A stretch of 33,127 bases of DNA from contig DBFJGL010000024.1 of the NCBI GenBank assembly GCA_048394785.1, forward strand, positions 1 through 33,127, in the 5' to 3' direction. Both the position numbers and the translations under genes were made by a program. Shown piece by piece: positions 7,969-15,582 of this stretch (the first letter of the stretch is position 1; each line of letters starts with the position of its first letter). Source of the stretch: DBFJGL01 sp048394785. Its GTDB lineage: Bacteria; Bacillota; Clostridia; Christensenellales; CAG-917. The notes beneath the pieces were generated by a model. That model saw nothing but the letters and a program-made list of their open reading frames with translations. It did not search any database and was not told the origin of the DNA.

Positions 7969-8885
7969 AAAATTTATCCTTCGTATATTCCAAGAAAACC
8001 CCGTACGAAAAACTCGCGCTCAAAAACATAAATTTAAGTGTGGAAAAGGGCACGTTTCTCGGCGTAATCGGCTCGACGGGAAGCGGAAAAAGCACTCTTT
8101 TGCAACATCTCAACGGGCTTATCAAACCGCAGGACAAGAAAAATTCCTCCGTAATAGTCGAGGGTATGAGCGCGACGGACAGAAAGACGCTCAAAAAACT
8201 GCGCTTTACGGTGGGTATGGTGTTTCAATACCCCGAATATCAGCTGTTTGAAGACACTGTGTACAAGGACGTGGCGTTCGGTCCCAAAAATATGAAACTC
8301 TCAAAAGAGGAAGTGGACAGACGCGTGCGCAGGGCGTTGGAAGTAGTAGGGCTTGACTGCGGCTTTTTTGCGGAGCGCAGTCCGTTTGATTTGAGCGGCG
8401 GCGAAAAGCGGCGCGCGGCAATAGCGGGCGTAATCGCTATGGAGCCGAGCGTACTCGTGCTTGACGAACCCGTGGCGGGGCTGGATCCCAAGGGCAGAGA
8501 GGAGATACTCGCGCTTGTCAAAAAATTGCAGAAAGAAGTGTGTCCGACGGTCATAATGGTGTCGCACAATATGGACGACATCGCGGTGCTTGCGGACAGG
8601 ATAATCGCCCTCAAAGACGGCGAAATCGCGGCGGACGGCACACCGAAAGAAGTGTTTTCGGACAGAGAACTGATACGGGAAATCGGACTTGACGTGCCGA
8701 CTGCGACAACCGTTTCGGACAGACTGAGAGAGCGCGGCATAGAACTTCCGCGCGACATAGTCACGATGGACGAGTTGCGTGCGGAACTTGTAAAATATCG
8801 CAAAGACAAGATGAACGGGAGCGCGGGATTGCCGCTTGGAAATGCGGCGGCGGAGCAGCCCGAAACGGAGGCGGAAGATGTTTAA
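7950..8885 (+). CDS. ecfA2: Energy-coupling factor transporter ATPase EcfA2
   Basis: Second ATPase of the heterodimer with EcfA1. The 311 residues carry Walker A GSTGSGKST (about 36-44), Q-loop FQYPEYQLF, signature LSGGEKRRAAIAG, Walker B VLVLDEPVAGLD, and a switch histidine in VSHNMDD. The final 25 or so residues are a low-complexity tail rich in Gly, Ala, Glu and Asn that most EcfA2 proteins lack; part of it is dictated by the ecfT ribosome-binding site GGAGG and by the 8-base overlap with ecfT. The ATG at 7950 lies inside ecfA1 after GGTGGAGGAAAT, so translation is probably coupled. Confidence 0.95.
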   Translation: MQAVEIKNLSFVYSKKTPYEKLALKNINLSVEKGTFLGVIGSTGSGKSTLLQHLNGLIKPQDKKNSSVIVEGMSATDRKTLKKLRFTVGMVFQYPEYQLFEDTVYKDVAFGPKNMKLSKEEVDRRVRRALEVVGLDCGFFAERSPFDLSGGEKRRAAIAGVIAMEPSVLVLDEPVAGLDPKGREEILALVKKLQKEVCPTVIMVSHNMDDIAVLADRIIALKDGEIAADGTPKEVFSDRELIREIGLDVPTATTVSDRLRERGIELPRDIVTMDELRAELVKYRKDKMNGSAGLPLGNAAAEQPETEAEDV

Positions 8886-9738
8886 GGACGTGGCCTTCGG
8901 ACAGTATTATCCCATAAATTCGCCCGTGCATAGACTTGACGCACGAGTAAAACTGCTGCTCACAATTGTGTTTGTAATGGCGGTGTTTTTCGTCAAAACT
9001 TATTTCGGGTTTATGCTTACCGCGGCGGTGCTGATAGTAGTCGTACTGTTTGCGCGCCTGCCGATAATGTCGGTGTTGAAGTCGGTGAAAGGCATACTTT
9101 TGATTGTCGTAATCACGTCTTTGCTCAATCTTTTTCTTATAAAAGACGGCAAGGTTTTGGCGGAGTGGGAAATCTTTGTAATCACCGATAAAGGACTTGA
9201 TACCACCATAAAGCTTGCTTTAAGGCTCGTTTTGTTGATTAGCGGCGCGTCGGTGCTGTCGCTCACCACCACTCCCGTCGCGCTTGCGGACGGTGTGGAA
9301 AGCCTTATGAAACCGCTTAAAACAATAAAAGTGCCCGTCAGGGACATAGCCATTATTATGAGCATTGCGCTTCGGTTTATTCCGACTCTGTTTGAGGAAA
9401 CCAACAAGATTATTTCCGCGCAAAAAGCGCGCGGCGCAAGCTTCGATACGGGCGGTTTGTTTGCGAGAATAAAAGCTCTCGTACCCGTGCTCATTCCTCT
9501 TTTCGTAAACTCGTTCAGACGGGCGGACGAACTTGCGTTCGCAATGGACGCGCGCTGTTACAACGCCACCGAAAACCGCACCAAAATGAAAGTAGCCAAA
9601 TTCGGCTTGGGGGACGCGGTCGCGTCGCTCGTTATGGTCGGATATTTTGTCGTCGTACTGCTCGACAGATACTATTGGCTCGGGGCGATAGACAAACTTA
9701 TGCTTGCGGGGTCTCCCGTGTTCGGAGGCTTGGTGTAG
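8878..9738 (+). CDS. ecfT: Energy-coupling factor transporter transmembrane protein EcfT
   Basis: EcfT is the membrane scaffold linking the EcfA1-EcfA2 dimer to interchangeable S components. The protein has 286 residues, with hydrophobic segments at about 24-47, 50-68, 70-90, near 110-130 and at the C-terminus (about 242-262). The cytosolic coupling helices are visible: AQKARGASF carries the first Ala-Arg-Gly motif that docks into the ATPases. The second reads AMDARCY, with Cys in place of the usual Gly. The start is ATG 8878, preceded by GGAGG; an earlier in-frame codon at 8836 lies deep in ecfA2 and is not needed. truA starts two bases after the stop. Confidence 0.94.
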   Translation: MFKDVAFGQYYPINSPVHRLDARVKLLLTIVFVMAVFFVKTYFGFMLTAAVLIVVVLFARLPIMSVLKSVKGILLIVVITSLLNLFLIKDGKVLAEWEIFVITDKGLDTTIKLALRLVLLISGASVLSLTTTPVALADGVESLMKPLKTIKVPVRDIAIIMSIALRFIPTLFEETNKIISAQKARGASFDTGGLFARIKALVPVLIPLFVNSFRRADELAFAMDARCYNATENRTKMKVAKFGLGDAVASLVMVGYFVVVLLDRYYWLGAIDKLMLAGSPVFGGLV

Positions 9739-9739
9739 T

Positions 9740-10483
9740 ATGCGTTATAGGGCGGTAATATCTTATTTAGGCAAAGGCTATGCCGGTTGGCAGCGACAGC
9801 GCAATCAGCCTACCGTGCAGGAAGAACTCGAAAAGGCGTTTGAAAAGGTGTTCGGCAAAAAGGTTGCGGCGCAGGCGAGCGGAAGAACGGACGCAGGCGT
9901 GCATGCGGAAGGGCAGGTTGTAAGTTTCGACGCGGTTACGTCCATTCCCGCCGACAAAATTCCTTATGCCGTAAACTGCGAACTTCCCGACGACGTAGCG
10001 ATGCTTGCGTGCGAAGAAGCCGACGAGAGTTTTAACGCGCAGTTCAGCGCAAAGAAAAAGACTTACCGATATCAGTTATACGTTGCAAAGCATCGGCTGC
10101 CCTTGCTCGACGACACGCACGAGCACATAGTCGCGCGGCTTGACGAGGATAAAATGAAAGAGGGCGCAAAATATATCGTGGGCACTCACGATTTCAAGTG
10201 CTTCGAGGCAAGCGGCTCCGAGGTGCTGACAACCGTGCGCACTGTGTATGACGTAAAGGTAGAGGGGCGCGACCTCTGCGGCGCGCGCGAAATAACGGTA
10301 TCCGTCACGGGCAACGGCTTTTTGTATAATATGGTCAGAATAATAGCGGGCACGCTGTGTTACGTCGGTATGGGCAAATTCGCGCCCGAGGACGTAAAAA
10401 GGATAATAGACAGCCGCGACCGCACTCTTGCGGGCAAAACAATGCCTCCGCAGGGGTTGGTGCTCGAAAGCGTAGAATACTGA
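9740..10483 (+). CDS. truA: tRNA pseudouridine(38-40) synthase TruA
   Basis: TruA makes pseudouridine at positions 38-40 of the tRNA anticodon stem. The 247-residue length is typical. The catalytic aspartate is D51 in ASGRTDAGVHA, and the family start RYRAVISYLGKGYAGWQRQ is intact. GNGFLYNMVRIIAGTL (about 194-209) is the conserved C-terminal motif. The ATG at 9740 follows the ecfT stop by one base, and the ecfT codons supply CGGAGG upstream. ecfA1-ecfA2-ecfT-truA is a well-known Bacillota gene order, which strengthens all four calls. No clear terminator follows. Confidence 0.97.
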   Translation: MRYRAVISYLGKGYAGWQRQRNQPTVQEELEKAFEKVFGKKVAAQASGRTDAGVHAEGQVVSFDAVTSIPADKIPYAVNCELPDDVAMLACEEADESFNAQFSAKKKTYRYQLYVAKHRLPLLDDTHEHIVARLDEDKMKEGAKYIVGTHDFKCFEASGSEVLTTVRTVYDVKVEGRDLCGAREITVSVTGNGFLYNMVRIIAGTLCYVGMGKFAPEDVKRIIDSRDRTLAGKTMPPQGLVLESVEY

Positions 10484-10513
10484 TGAGTTTTGAGAATTTG
10501 ATTTCGTGAAAAT

Positions 10514-10717
10514 TTAATCGGTTAAGCCAAGTAAATAATCGGCAGATGTATTAAGACAAACACAGATGTCGATAAGAACGTCCAAATTCGGCTCGCTGAC
10601 TCCGTTTTCATAATGACTTATTGTTTTATCGGACAAATTGAGTTTCTGAGCTAACTCACATTGGGATAAACCTTCTTCGAGTCTTATATTTTTTAATCGC
10701 TCGGCAAACTTTTTCAT
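10514..10717 (-). CDS. Small XRE/Cro-type transcriptional regulator
   Basis: This 67-residue protein is little more than one helix-turn-helix domain. FAERLKNIRLEEGLSQCELAQKLNLSDKTISHYENGVSEPNLDVLIDICVCLN is a textbook XRE fold, with the recognition helix around SDKTISHYENG, ending in the frequent SADYLLGLTD. I use ATG 10717; the open frame extends two codons to a TTG at 10723. It has no sensor domain, so it probably acts as a dimeric repressor. It is divergent from the small gene at 10808, and two inverted repeats lie between them, so autoregulation and control of the neighbour are likely. It resembles regulators of plasmids or phages, but no other mobile gene is present. Confidence 0.9.
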   Translation of the reverse strand: MKKFAERLKNIRLEEGLSQCELAQKLNLSDKTISHYENGVSEPNLDVLIDICVCLNTSADYLLGLTD

Positions 10718-10723
10718 AAACAA

Positions 10724-10761
10724 ATCATATCAGTATATGATAGTATAGCCTTGGTACTATC
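10724..10761. promoter_or_regulatory. Two inverted repeats, candidate operators of the XRE regulator
   Basis: ATCATAT-4-ATATGAT (10724-10741) is a perfect 7-bp inverted repeat. GATAGTA-9-TACTATC (10739-10761) is a second one that overlaps it by three bases. A minus-strand TATACT (10748-10743) lies between the arms and could be the -10 box of the regulator gene. The position between divergent genes fits a shared operator. Confidence 0.5.
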
Positions 10762-10807
10762 AGATTATGAGAGGACATACGTTAGAACAAAAAAAAGGAG
10801 AACTTGT

Positions 10808-11101
10808 ATGAAACAATCAATAATAGATGAGATTTTTTATAATTTAAGAGAGAACTCGGCGATCTTTACTCCGCCAAAGTCGTGGGCGGATAGAATTGAG
10901 CAGCCTGTGTGCGATGCGTACGATAAGCTATTATGCGCGTTGGACAGCAAACAAATCAAGTTGCTTGAAAATTTTATCTCAGCATCGGAATCTGAACATT
11001 CTTTCGAGGTTAAAATGTTTTTCAAAAAAGGCTTCGAAATGGGTGTTCTGCTCGGCGTAGAGTGCGGCGAACTGTCCGACAAGCTCCCCAAATTGGATTG
11101 A
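10808..11101 (+). CDS. Small hypothetical protein (DUF6809-like)
   Basis: The 97-residue protein is predicted mostly helical, with no signal peptide or membrane segment. The N-terminal IIDEIFYNL, a central CDAYDKLLCALDSKQIKLLENFISA helix and a late FKKGFEMGVLLGVE helix resemble the small clostridial family annotated DUF6809. That family link is from memory and not certain. The start is ATG 10808, with AAAGGAG seven bases upstream; the frame extends to 10751 without a ribosome site, so I reject that start. It is divergent from the XRE regulator and probably under its control. Such small proteins often accompany XRE genes in mobile or plastic regions. Its function is unknown. Confidence 0.7.
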   Translation: MKQSIIDEIFYNLRENSAIFTPPKSWADRIEQPVCDAYDKLLCALDSKQIKLLENFISASESEHSFEVKMFFKKGFEMGVLLGVECGELSDKLPKLD

Positions 11102-11145
11102 CGTCTTTTGTAATGCCTTATTGTGAATATAATATCGTTGCTTAT

Positions 11146-11342
11146 TTAGGGGATTGCTTCGTCACTTCGCATTCGCTCAGTTCCTCGCAATGACAGCTCG
11201 AAAATTGTTTCGCTCGCATTATTGTGACGGTTGTCACAATATAACTCGCTCCTGAAATTTTCTCGCATTCCGCGCGCAACATAAAGCACGCGGAAGAAGC
11301 GAAAATAAAGAAGTGAGTAACATTGCGTCATCAGGCGCAATC
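11146..11342. repeat. Dispersed intergenic repeat-like element
   Basis: The 11102-11505 gap holds no convincing gene. The part from about 11150 carries the CTCGCAATGAC-type sequence seen in many bacterial intergenic repeats, whose false translation reads SLRGTERMRSDEAIP on the minus strand. It contains ATTGTGAC-4-GTCACAAT (11221-11240), TTCCGCG-14-CGCGGAA (11268-11295), and a short outer pair GATTGC (11152) and GCAATC (11337-11342). The rest of the gap, 11343-11505, shows nothing I can name. Confidence 0.5.
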
Positions 11343-11505
11343 AAACGAGCGCAAAGATTTTCGCGAGGGGGTGGGTTCTGCATCAAGGGTTAATATACAA
11401 GCACTTTGCTAATTGAATTGTTATTTCGAAAAAGTCTAAACGGAGACGTATGCCTTGCTCGCAACAACGCCGCGCGGCACTTGCGCTCGGTTTTCAAAAA
11501 ACGCA

Positions 11506-11534
11506 TTGACATATATTATATTTAGATATAAAAT
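11506..11534 (+). promoter_or_regulatory. Promoter with almost no leader before the glnS-leading gene
   Basis: TTGACA (11506-11511) and TAAAAT (11529-11534) are 17 bases apart. The predicted +1 near 11541 is three bases before the ATG at 11544, with no Shine-Dalgarno. Confidence 0.6.
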
Positions 11535-11543
11535 TTAATAACT

Positions 11544-11918
11544 ATGCTGACGGTGAAATATTGTTCGGATAAGGACGTTATAGAACCTCTGTATCGAGAG
11601 CTGTCCGTCGAGGGCGGCATTTTCGGTACGCACTTTTTGTTTTTGGACGATGACAAGCCCGTGGGGTTGTGGCGTATGCGTTTCGACGGCGACGGCGCGG
11701 CGGTTGCGGACGCAATTCGCTTTAAGAGTGAGGTTGACATATTCGACAAAAACTTTTTTGTACGGGCAATACTTTACAAGCTTTCTCTCGGAGCCGACGT
11801 TATACTGAAAGTTAAGGGCAATCGTCCCGAACTTAAAATATTCGGTTTCCGCTTCGACGGCGAGGATATGGCAATAACTACTAAGGACATCGCGCTCAAC
11901 GCGTGCTGTAAGGAATAA
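11544..11918 (+). CDS. Small uncharacterised protein, possibly a reduced GNAT-fold protein
   Basis: The 124-residue protein is soluble. FLFLDDDKPVGLWRMRFDGDGAAVADAIRF looks like the central beta strands of an acetyltransferase, and PELKIFGFRFDGEDMAITTKDIAL resembles the final GNAT strand with its FGF turn. The acetyl-CoA loop (Q/RxxGxG/A) is not visible, so catalysis is doubtful. The A of its TAA stop is also the A of the glnS ATG, so the two are translationally coupled. An acetyltransferase-like partner for glnS is not something I recognise. No Shine-Dalgarno is present, and the promoter sits at the start codon. Coding is well supported by the coupling; the fold is inference. Confidence 0.75.
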   Translation: MLTVKYCSDKDVIEPLYRELSVEGGIFGTHFLFLDDDKPVGLWRMRFDGDGAAVADAIRFKSEVDIFDKNFFVRAILYKLSLGADVILKVKGNRPELKIFGFRFDGEDMAITTKDIALNACCKE

Positions 11919-13543
11919 TGGAAAATACTACTTCTAAAAACTTTATCGAAGAAATCATAGACGCGGAACTTGCAGAGGGCAAGCACGAAAAAATTATTAC
12001 GCGTTTTCCGCCCGAACCGAACGGCTATCTGCATATCGGTCACGCAAAAGCCATTTGCATAAATTTCGGCATGAAGCAGAAATACGGCGGCGAATGCAAT
12101 CTGCGTTTTGACGACACCAACCCCGTAAAAGAGGATACGGAATACGTCGAGGCAATCAAAAAGGATATTGAATGGCTGGGCTTTAAGTGGGACAGAGAGC
12201 TCAACGCTTCCGATTATTTCGACGAGATGTACGAGTATGCCGTCAAGTTGATCAAGGACGGGAAAGCGTACGTCTGCGACCTTACCGCCGACGAGATAAA
12301 GAGTACGCGCGGTTCTTTTGACGAGCCGGGCACCGAAAGCCCTTACCGCAACAGAAGCGCGGAAGAAAACTTAAAGCTTTTTGCCGAAATGAAGGACGGC
12401 GTTTACGCCGACGGCGAGAGGGTACTGCGCGCGAAAATCGATATGGCGTCGCCAAACATCAATATGCGCGATCCCGTCATTTACCGCATCTGCCACGCGA
12501 CGCATCCGCATACGGGCGACAAGTGGGTAATCTATCCGATGTACGATTTCGCACACCCTTTGGAGGACGCAATCGAGGGCATAACGCACTCGCTTTGTTC
12601 GCTTGAATTTGAAAATCACCGTCCACTGTACGATTGGGTGACAGTAAACTGCGGCTTTGAAAAGCGTCCGCGTCAGATTGAGTTTGCGCGACTCAACCTC
12701 ACTCACGCGGTTATGAGCAAGCGGTTTTTGAAAAAACTCGTGGACGAGGGCGTAGTGTGGGGTTGGGACGACCCGAGATTGAGCACTTTGTCCGGCATAA
12801 GAGAAAGAGGTTATCCGGCCGAGGCCATACGCGATTTCTGCAACAGGATAGGCGTTGCCAAGGCGGACAGTATAGTCGACGTCGCTATGCTCGAGCATTG
12901 CGTGCGCGAAAATCTCAATCAGAACGCCGAGCGCGTTATGGTTGTGACCAAGCCGCTTAAACTTGTCGTGGACAACTATCCCGAAGATAAAACGGAAACG
13001 GTGTATATCGAAAACAATCCGCAAAAGGAAGGTTCGGGTTCTCACGAATGCACTTTTTCAAGAGAACTGTACATCGAGCGCGACGACTTTGCGCTTGAAC
13101 CGCCTCCCAAGTATTTCCGCTTGAAGCCGGACGGAATTGTCAGACTCAAAGGCGCGTATATCGTGCGTTACAAGAGCGCGGAGCTCAATGATAACGGCGA
13201 TGTCGAGTGCGTGCACGTCGAATATATCGAGGGTACGCGTTCGGGCGAGGAAGGCGCAAATATGAAGGTCAAGGGCACTATACACTGGGTGAGCGCGGCG
13301 GACTGCGTCGACGTAAAACTCAATATGTTCGACTATCTCATCGAAGACGGCGACGGCGATTATATGGACAGGCTCAACCCGAACTCTCTGACAGTACTCG
13401 AAGGCAAAGCCGAGGGACGTCTGAGAAGCGCGAAAAAGGGCGAAAGATTCCAATTCCTCAGGCAGGGATATTTCGTAAAGCGTTCGGACGGGCAGGAGTA
13501 CAATTCCATCGTAGGACTCAAAGACAGCTATACGGTTAAGTGA
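11918..13543 (+). CDS. glnS: Glutaminyl-tRNA synthetase
   Basis: This class I synthetase charges tRNA-Gln with glutamine directly. The 541 residues match the usual 550 or so. FPPEPNGYLHIGHAKAI carries the HIGH motif at 39-42, and MSKR (266-269) is the KMSKS equivalent. LRFDDTNPVKED is typical of the Glu/Gln subfamily. RPRQIEFARLNL and the C-terminal two-barrel anticodon domain are present, ending SYTVK. It could be confused with GluRS, but the eukaryote-like GlnRS layout with MSKRFLKKLV is clear. Most Bacillota instead use GatCAB transamidation, so a glnS gene is a lineage-specific acquisition, known in some Clostridia. AAGGA upstream and the 1-base overlap with the preceding gene support coupling. 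Confidence 0.97.
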   Translation: MENTTSKNFIEEIIDAELAEGKHEKIITRFPPEPNGYLHIGHAKAICINFGMKQKYGGECNLRFDDTNPVKEDTEYVEAIKKDIEWLGFKWDRELNASDYFDEMYEYAVKLIKDGKAYVCDLTADEIKSTRGSFDEPGTESPYRNRSAEENLKLFAEMKDGVYADGERVLRAKIDMASPNINMRDPVIYRICHATHPHTGDKWVIYPMYDFAHPLEDAIEGITHSLCSLEFENHRPLYDWVTVNCGFEKRPRQIEFARLNLTHAVMSKRFLKKLVDEGVVWGWDDPRLSTLSGIRERGYPAEAIRDFCNRIGVAKADSIVDVAMLEHCVRENLNQNAERVMVVTKPLKLVVDNYPEDKTETVYIENNPQKEGSGSHECTFSRELYIERDDFALEPPPKYFRLKPDGIVRLKGAYIVRYKSAELNDNGDVECVHVEYIEGTRSGEEGANMKVKGTIHWVSAADCVDVKLNMFDYLIEDGDGDYMDRLNPNSLTVLEGKAEGRLRSAKKGERFQFLRQGYFVKRSDGQEYNSIVGLKDSYTVK

Positions 13544-13572
13544 CCGCCGCTGTAAAATAACGGTAAAATCAG

Positions 13573-13609
13573 GCGCGCATTGTCTTTGCGTGCGCGCGTG
13601 TGATATAAT
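13573..13609 (+). promoter_or_regulatory. Promoter with an inverted repeat around its -35 box
   Basis: An extended -10, TGATATAAT (13601-13609), stands 18 bases after TTGTCT (13580-13585). GCGCGCA (13573-13579) and TGCGCGC (13591-13597) flank the -35 with the box at the start of the 11-base loop. With no T run it is more likely an operator than a terminator. Confidence 0.55.
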
Positions 13610-13652
13610 GCAATCAGACGTCTGACGCCGCAACGCGGCTAAGGAGGGTAAA

Positions 13653-14780
13653 ATGTTTATTTGCAAAATTTGCGGAAGCGAAGTCCGTCAGGGACAGGCA
13701 TTCTGCTCAAAATGCGGCGCGGATGTGGCGGATAACCACGAAACCGTTTGTTCCGCGTGCGGTTCCAAGAACTTTGCAGGCAGTCGTTACTGCGCAAAGT
13801 GCGGAGGCATTCTGCCTGTTATAAGCAAGCCGATATGCGCGGTTTGCGGCGCAAAAAATTTCCCGGGAGCCAAGTTCTGCGTGTCGTGCGGCGCGCCCGT
13901 TATGCCTGCGCGCGAAACGCATTCCGACGCCGATTTGATGGAAATCAGACACGCCAAACTCAAAATCGATACGATGGAGCGCGAGCGTATGGCGGCGGTC
14001 GACAAAGAAATCGCCGAAAAACGCAAGCGTATCGACGAGGAAAAGAAAGAGGCAATTAAAGAGGCGGACGATTATCGCGATAAAATAAACGGGGAGTTGG
14101 ATAAACAGTCCAAGCTGCTTGACGCCTACCGCCGCAAACTGAACGAATTGGGCGCGGAAGACGTTGCGTTGCTCAAAAAGATGTCCAAAGCGTTAAAAGA
14201 TTATTCGGTATATTATGCCGACCCTTACTCTATGTTCGACGAGGACGATATCGACGGCGAAACTTACGTCTGCCCCGCTTGCGGTACGGTCAATCCCCTG
14301 AACGTCACCGCGTGCACCCATTGCGGCAGAAATAAGGCGAGGGCAACGCTGTTGCTTGCCAAGGGCAAGATTAAGCAGAGTCCTCCCGTAAAGAGAAAAA
14401 AAGACGTAATACTTCCTCCCGACGAGGATTTGGACAAGTTGAAGACTCCTACTTACGACGAATTCGTCGCAGCCGAACAGGATAAAAAGGAAGCACCCGA
14501 GGAAGCGCCGCCGGCAGAGGAGAAGAAGGAACAGCCGCAGGATTTCTCGGGCAGAGGAGCGTATCAGGGCGGATACCCCTATCTTCCGTACGGATATCCT
14601 TATCCGGCGTATCCCGCAGCACCGCAGCCCGCGCCGTTTGCGCCGCAGTTTTACGGAGTGGACAACAACGGCGAACCCTATCAGATGCCTCCCATCGTTC
14701 AACCCGTTGCATTCGTGCCTTACGTCACGCAGGACCAGCCCGTAATGCAGTACGCGCCTGCCGACGACAGTAATAAGTAA
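13653..14780 (+). CDS. Multi-zinc-ribbon, coiled-coil protein with Pro/Tyr-rich tail
   Basis: The 375 residues hold three tandem zinc ribbons (Cys pairs at 4/7-18/21, 33/36-47/50, 62/65-76/79), a charged coiled coil (about 95-182), and a fourth ribbon (207/210-221/224). A basic and then acidic linker leads to a Tyr/Pro-rich stretch (about 303-333) like a flexible adaptor. Residues 347-361 (PIVQPVAFVPYVTQD) match a segment of the third protein of this operon. No signal peptide or membrane helix is present, so it is cytosolic. It resembles the broad family of double-zinc-ribbon proteins, often scaffold or regulatory partners of membrane proteins. The start has TAAGGAGGG eight bases upstream. 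Function is unknown; being in one operon with two membrane proteins suggests a membrane-associated complex. Confidence 0.85.
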   Translation: MFICKICGSEVRQGQAFCSKCGADVADNHETVCSACGSKNFAGSRYCAKCGGILPVISKPICAVCGAKNFPGAKFCVSCGAPVMPARETHSDADLMEIRHAKLKIDTMERERMAAVDKEIAEKRKRIDEEKKEAIKEADDYRDKINGELDKQSKLLDAYRRKLNELGAEDVALLKKMSKALKDYSVYYADPYSMFDEDDIDGETYVCPACGTVNPLNVTACTHCGRNKARATLLLAKGKIKQSPPVKRKKDVILPPDEDLDKLKTPTYDEFVAAEQDKKEAPEEAPPAEEKKEQPQDFSGRGAYQGGYPYLPYGYPYPAYPAAPQPAPFAPQFYGVDNNGEPYQMPPIVQPVAFVPYVTQDQPVMQYAPADDSNK

Positions 14781-14782
14781 AT

Positions 14783-15562
14783 ATGGCGGATACAGATAAC
14801 AGAAAACTTAAAGGCGTCGATAAAGAGGGCGTAAGACTTGCGCCTTTGCCCGCAACGCGCACGGCGAAGTGCAATATGCCCGGTTTGAGGCAGGAAATGG
14901 TCATTGTGCCGAGGTTGCAAATCGAGGAGCCCGTCGAAGACAAGGTGCCCGAAGCGTCAACCGCGGACGATTATCAGCCCAAAGTCCGCGACGTCAACAA
15001 GCGGTGGAAACGAGCGAGAAGATGGCGCAACCGTCTTACGGGCGCGCTTATGCTTTTGGTGACCGTTGCCGTCGCGCTGCCTTACGTTCTGGCGGCGGCG
15101 GGAGTGGACGGCTCAAAGCTGTTGTTCGGTTATATTCCCGAGCAGTTCGACGCGGTAGGCAATATCATATATGCGGTTAAGACGAGTATATCTCTCGATT
15201 GGACGGGCGACGCCGTCGCTCGGTTGTGGATACAATGCGTGCCGTCGCTTATCCTCGCAACGGGCATTTTAGGCATTGCTATCAACCTGATAAAGTCGTT
15301 GTTGGGTGTATTCGGCGTTATAAAGCCTAAAAAATACATTGCGGGAGCGGTATGGTATTTGATTGCCGTTATCGTAATTTTAGTGCTGTCGTTGCTCGGC
15401 TCCGAAACGCTCGGAGTTGAAAGAATAGACTTTGTGGCAGACTTTATTTACGGCTATAAAAGCAGTGAACTGTTCTCGCTGATTGTGTTTGCGGCAGGCA
15501 ACGCGGCGGCAGCGGTTCTGGCAGAAAAAATCAATCCCGAGCGAACGGGATATACGAGATAA
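14783..15562 (+). CDS. Four-helix membrane protein of unknown function
   Basis: The 259-residue protein has a 75-residue soluble N-terminus and a basic patch (KRWKRARRWRNR, 73-84) just before the first helix. Four hydrophobic helices lie at about 85-107, 150-175, 184-205 and 229-247. The basic patch places the N-terminus in the cytosol. It starts two bases after the upstream stop without an obvious ribosome site, which suggests coupled translation. Its layout of soluble N-terminus and four helices, and the stretch ALPYVLAAAG compared with AIPFILANF in the next protein, suggest the two are distant paralogues. I do not recognise the family. Confidence 0.75.
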   Translation: MADTDNRKLKGVDKEGVRLAPLPATRTAKCNMPGLRQEMVIVPRLQIEEPVEDKVPEASTADDYQPKVRDVNKRWKRARRWRNRLTGALMLLVTVAVALPYVLAAAGVDGSKLLFGYIPEQFDAVGNIIYAVKTSISLDWTGDAVARLWIQCVPSLILATGILGIAINLIKSLLGVFGVIKPKKYIAGAVWYLIAVIVILVLSLLGSETLGVERIDFVADFIYGYKSSELFSLIVFAAGNAAAAVLAEKINPERTGYTR

Positions 15563-15582
15563 CAGCTCTTTTTGGAGGAGTT

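Noticed and set aside
11146..11340. Open frame of 64 codons on the minus strand
   Set aside because: Its end, SLRGTERMRSDEAIP, is the typical false translation of intergenic repeats.
11102..11543. tRNA or small structured RNA in the longest gap
   Set aside because: No cloverleaf, CCA end or T-loop sequence was seen; the inverted repeats are better explained as a repeat element.
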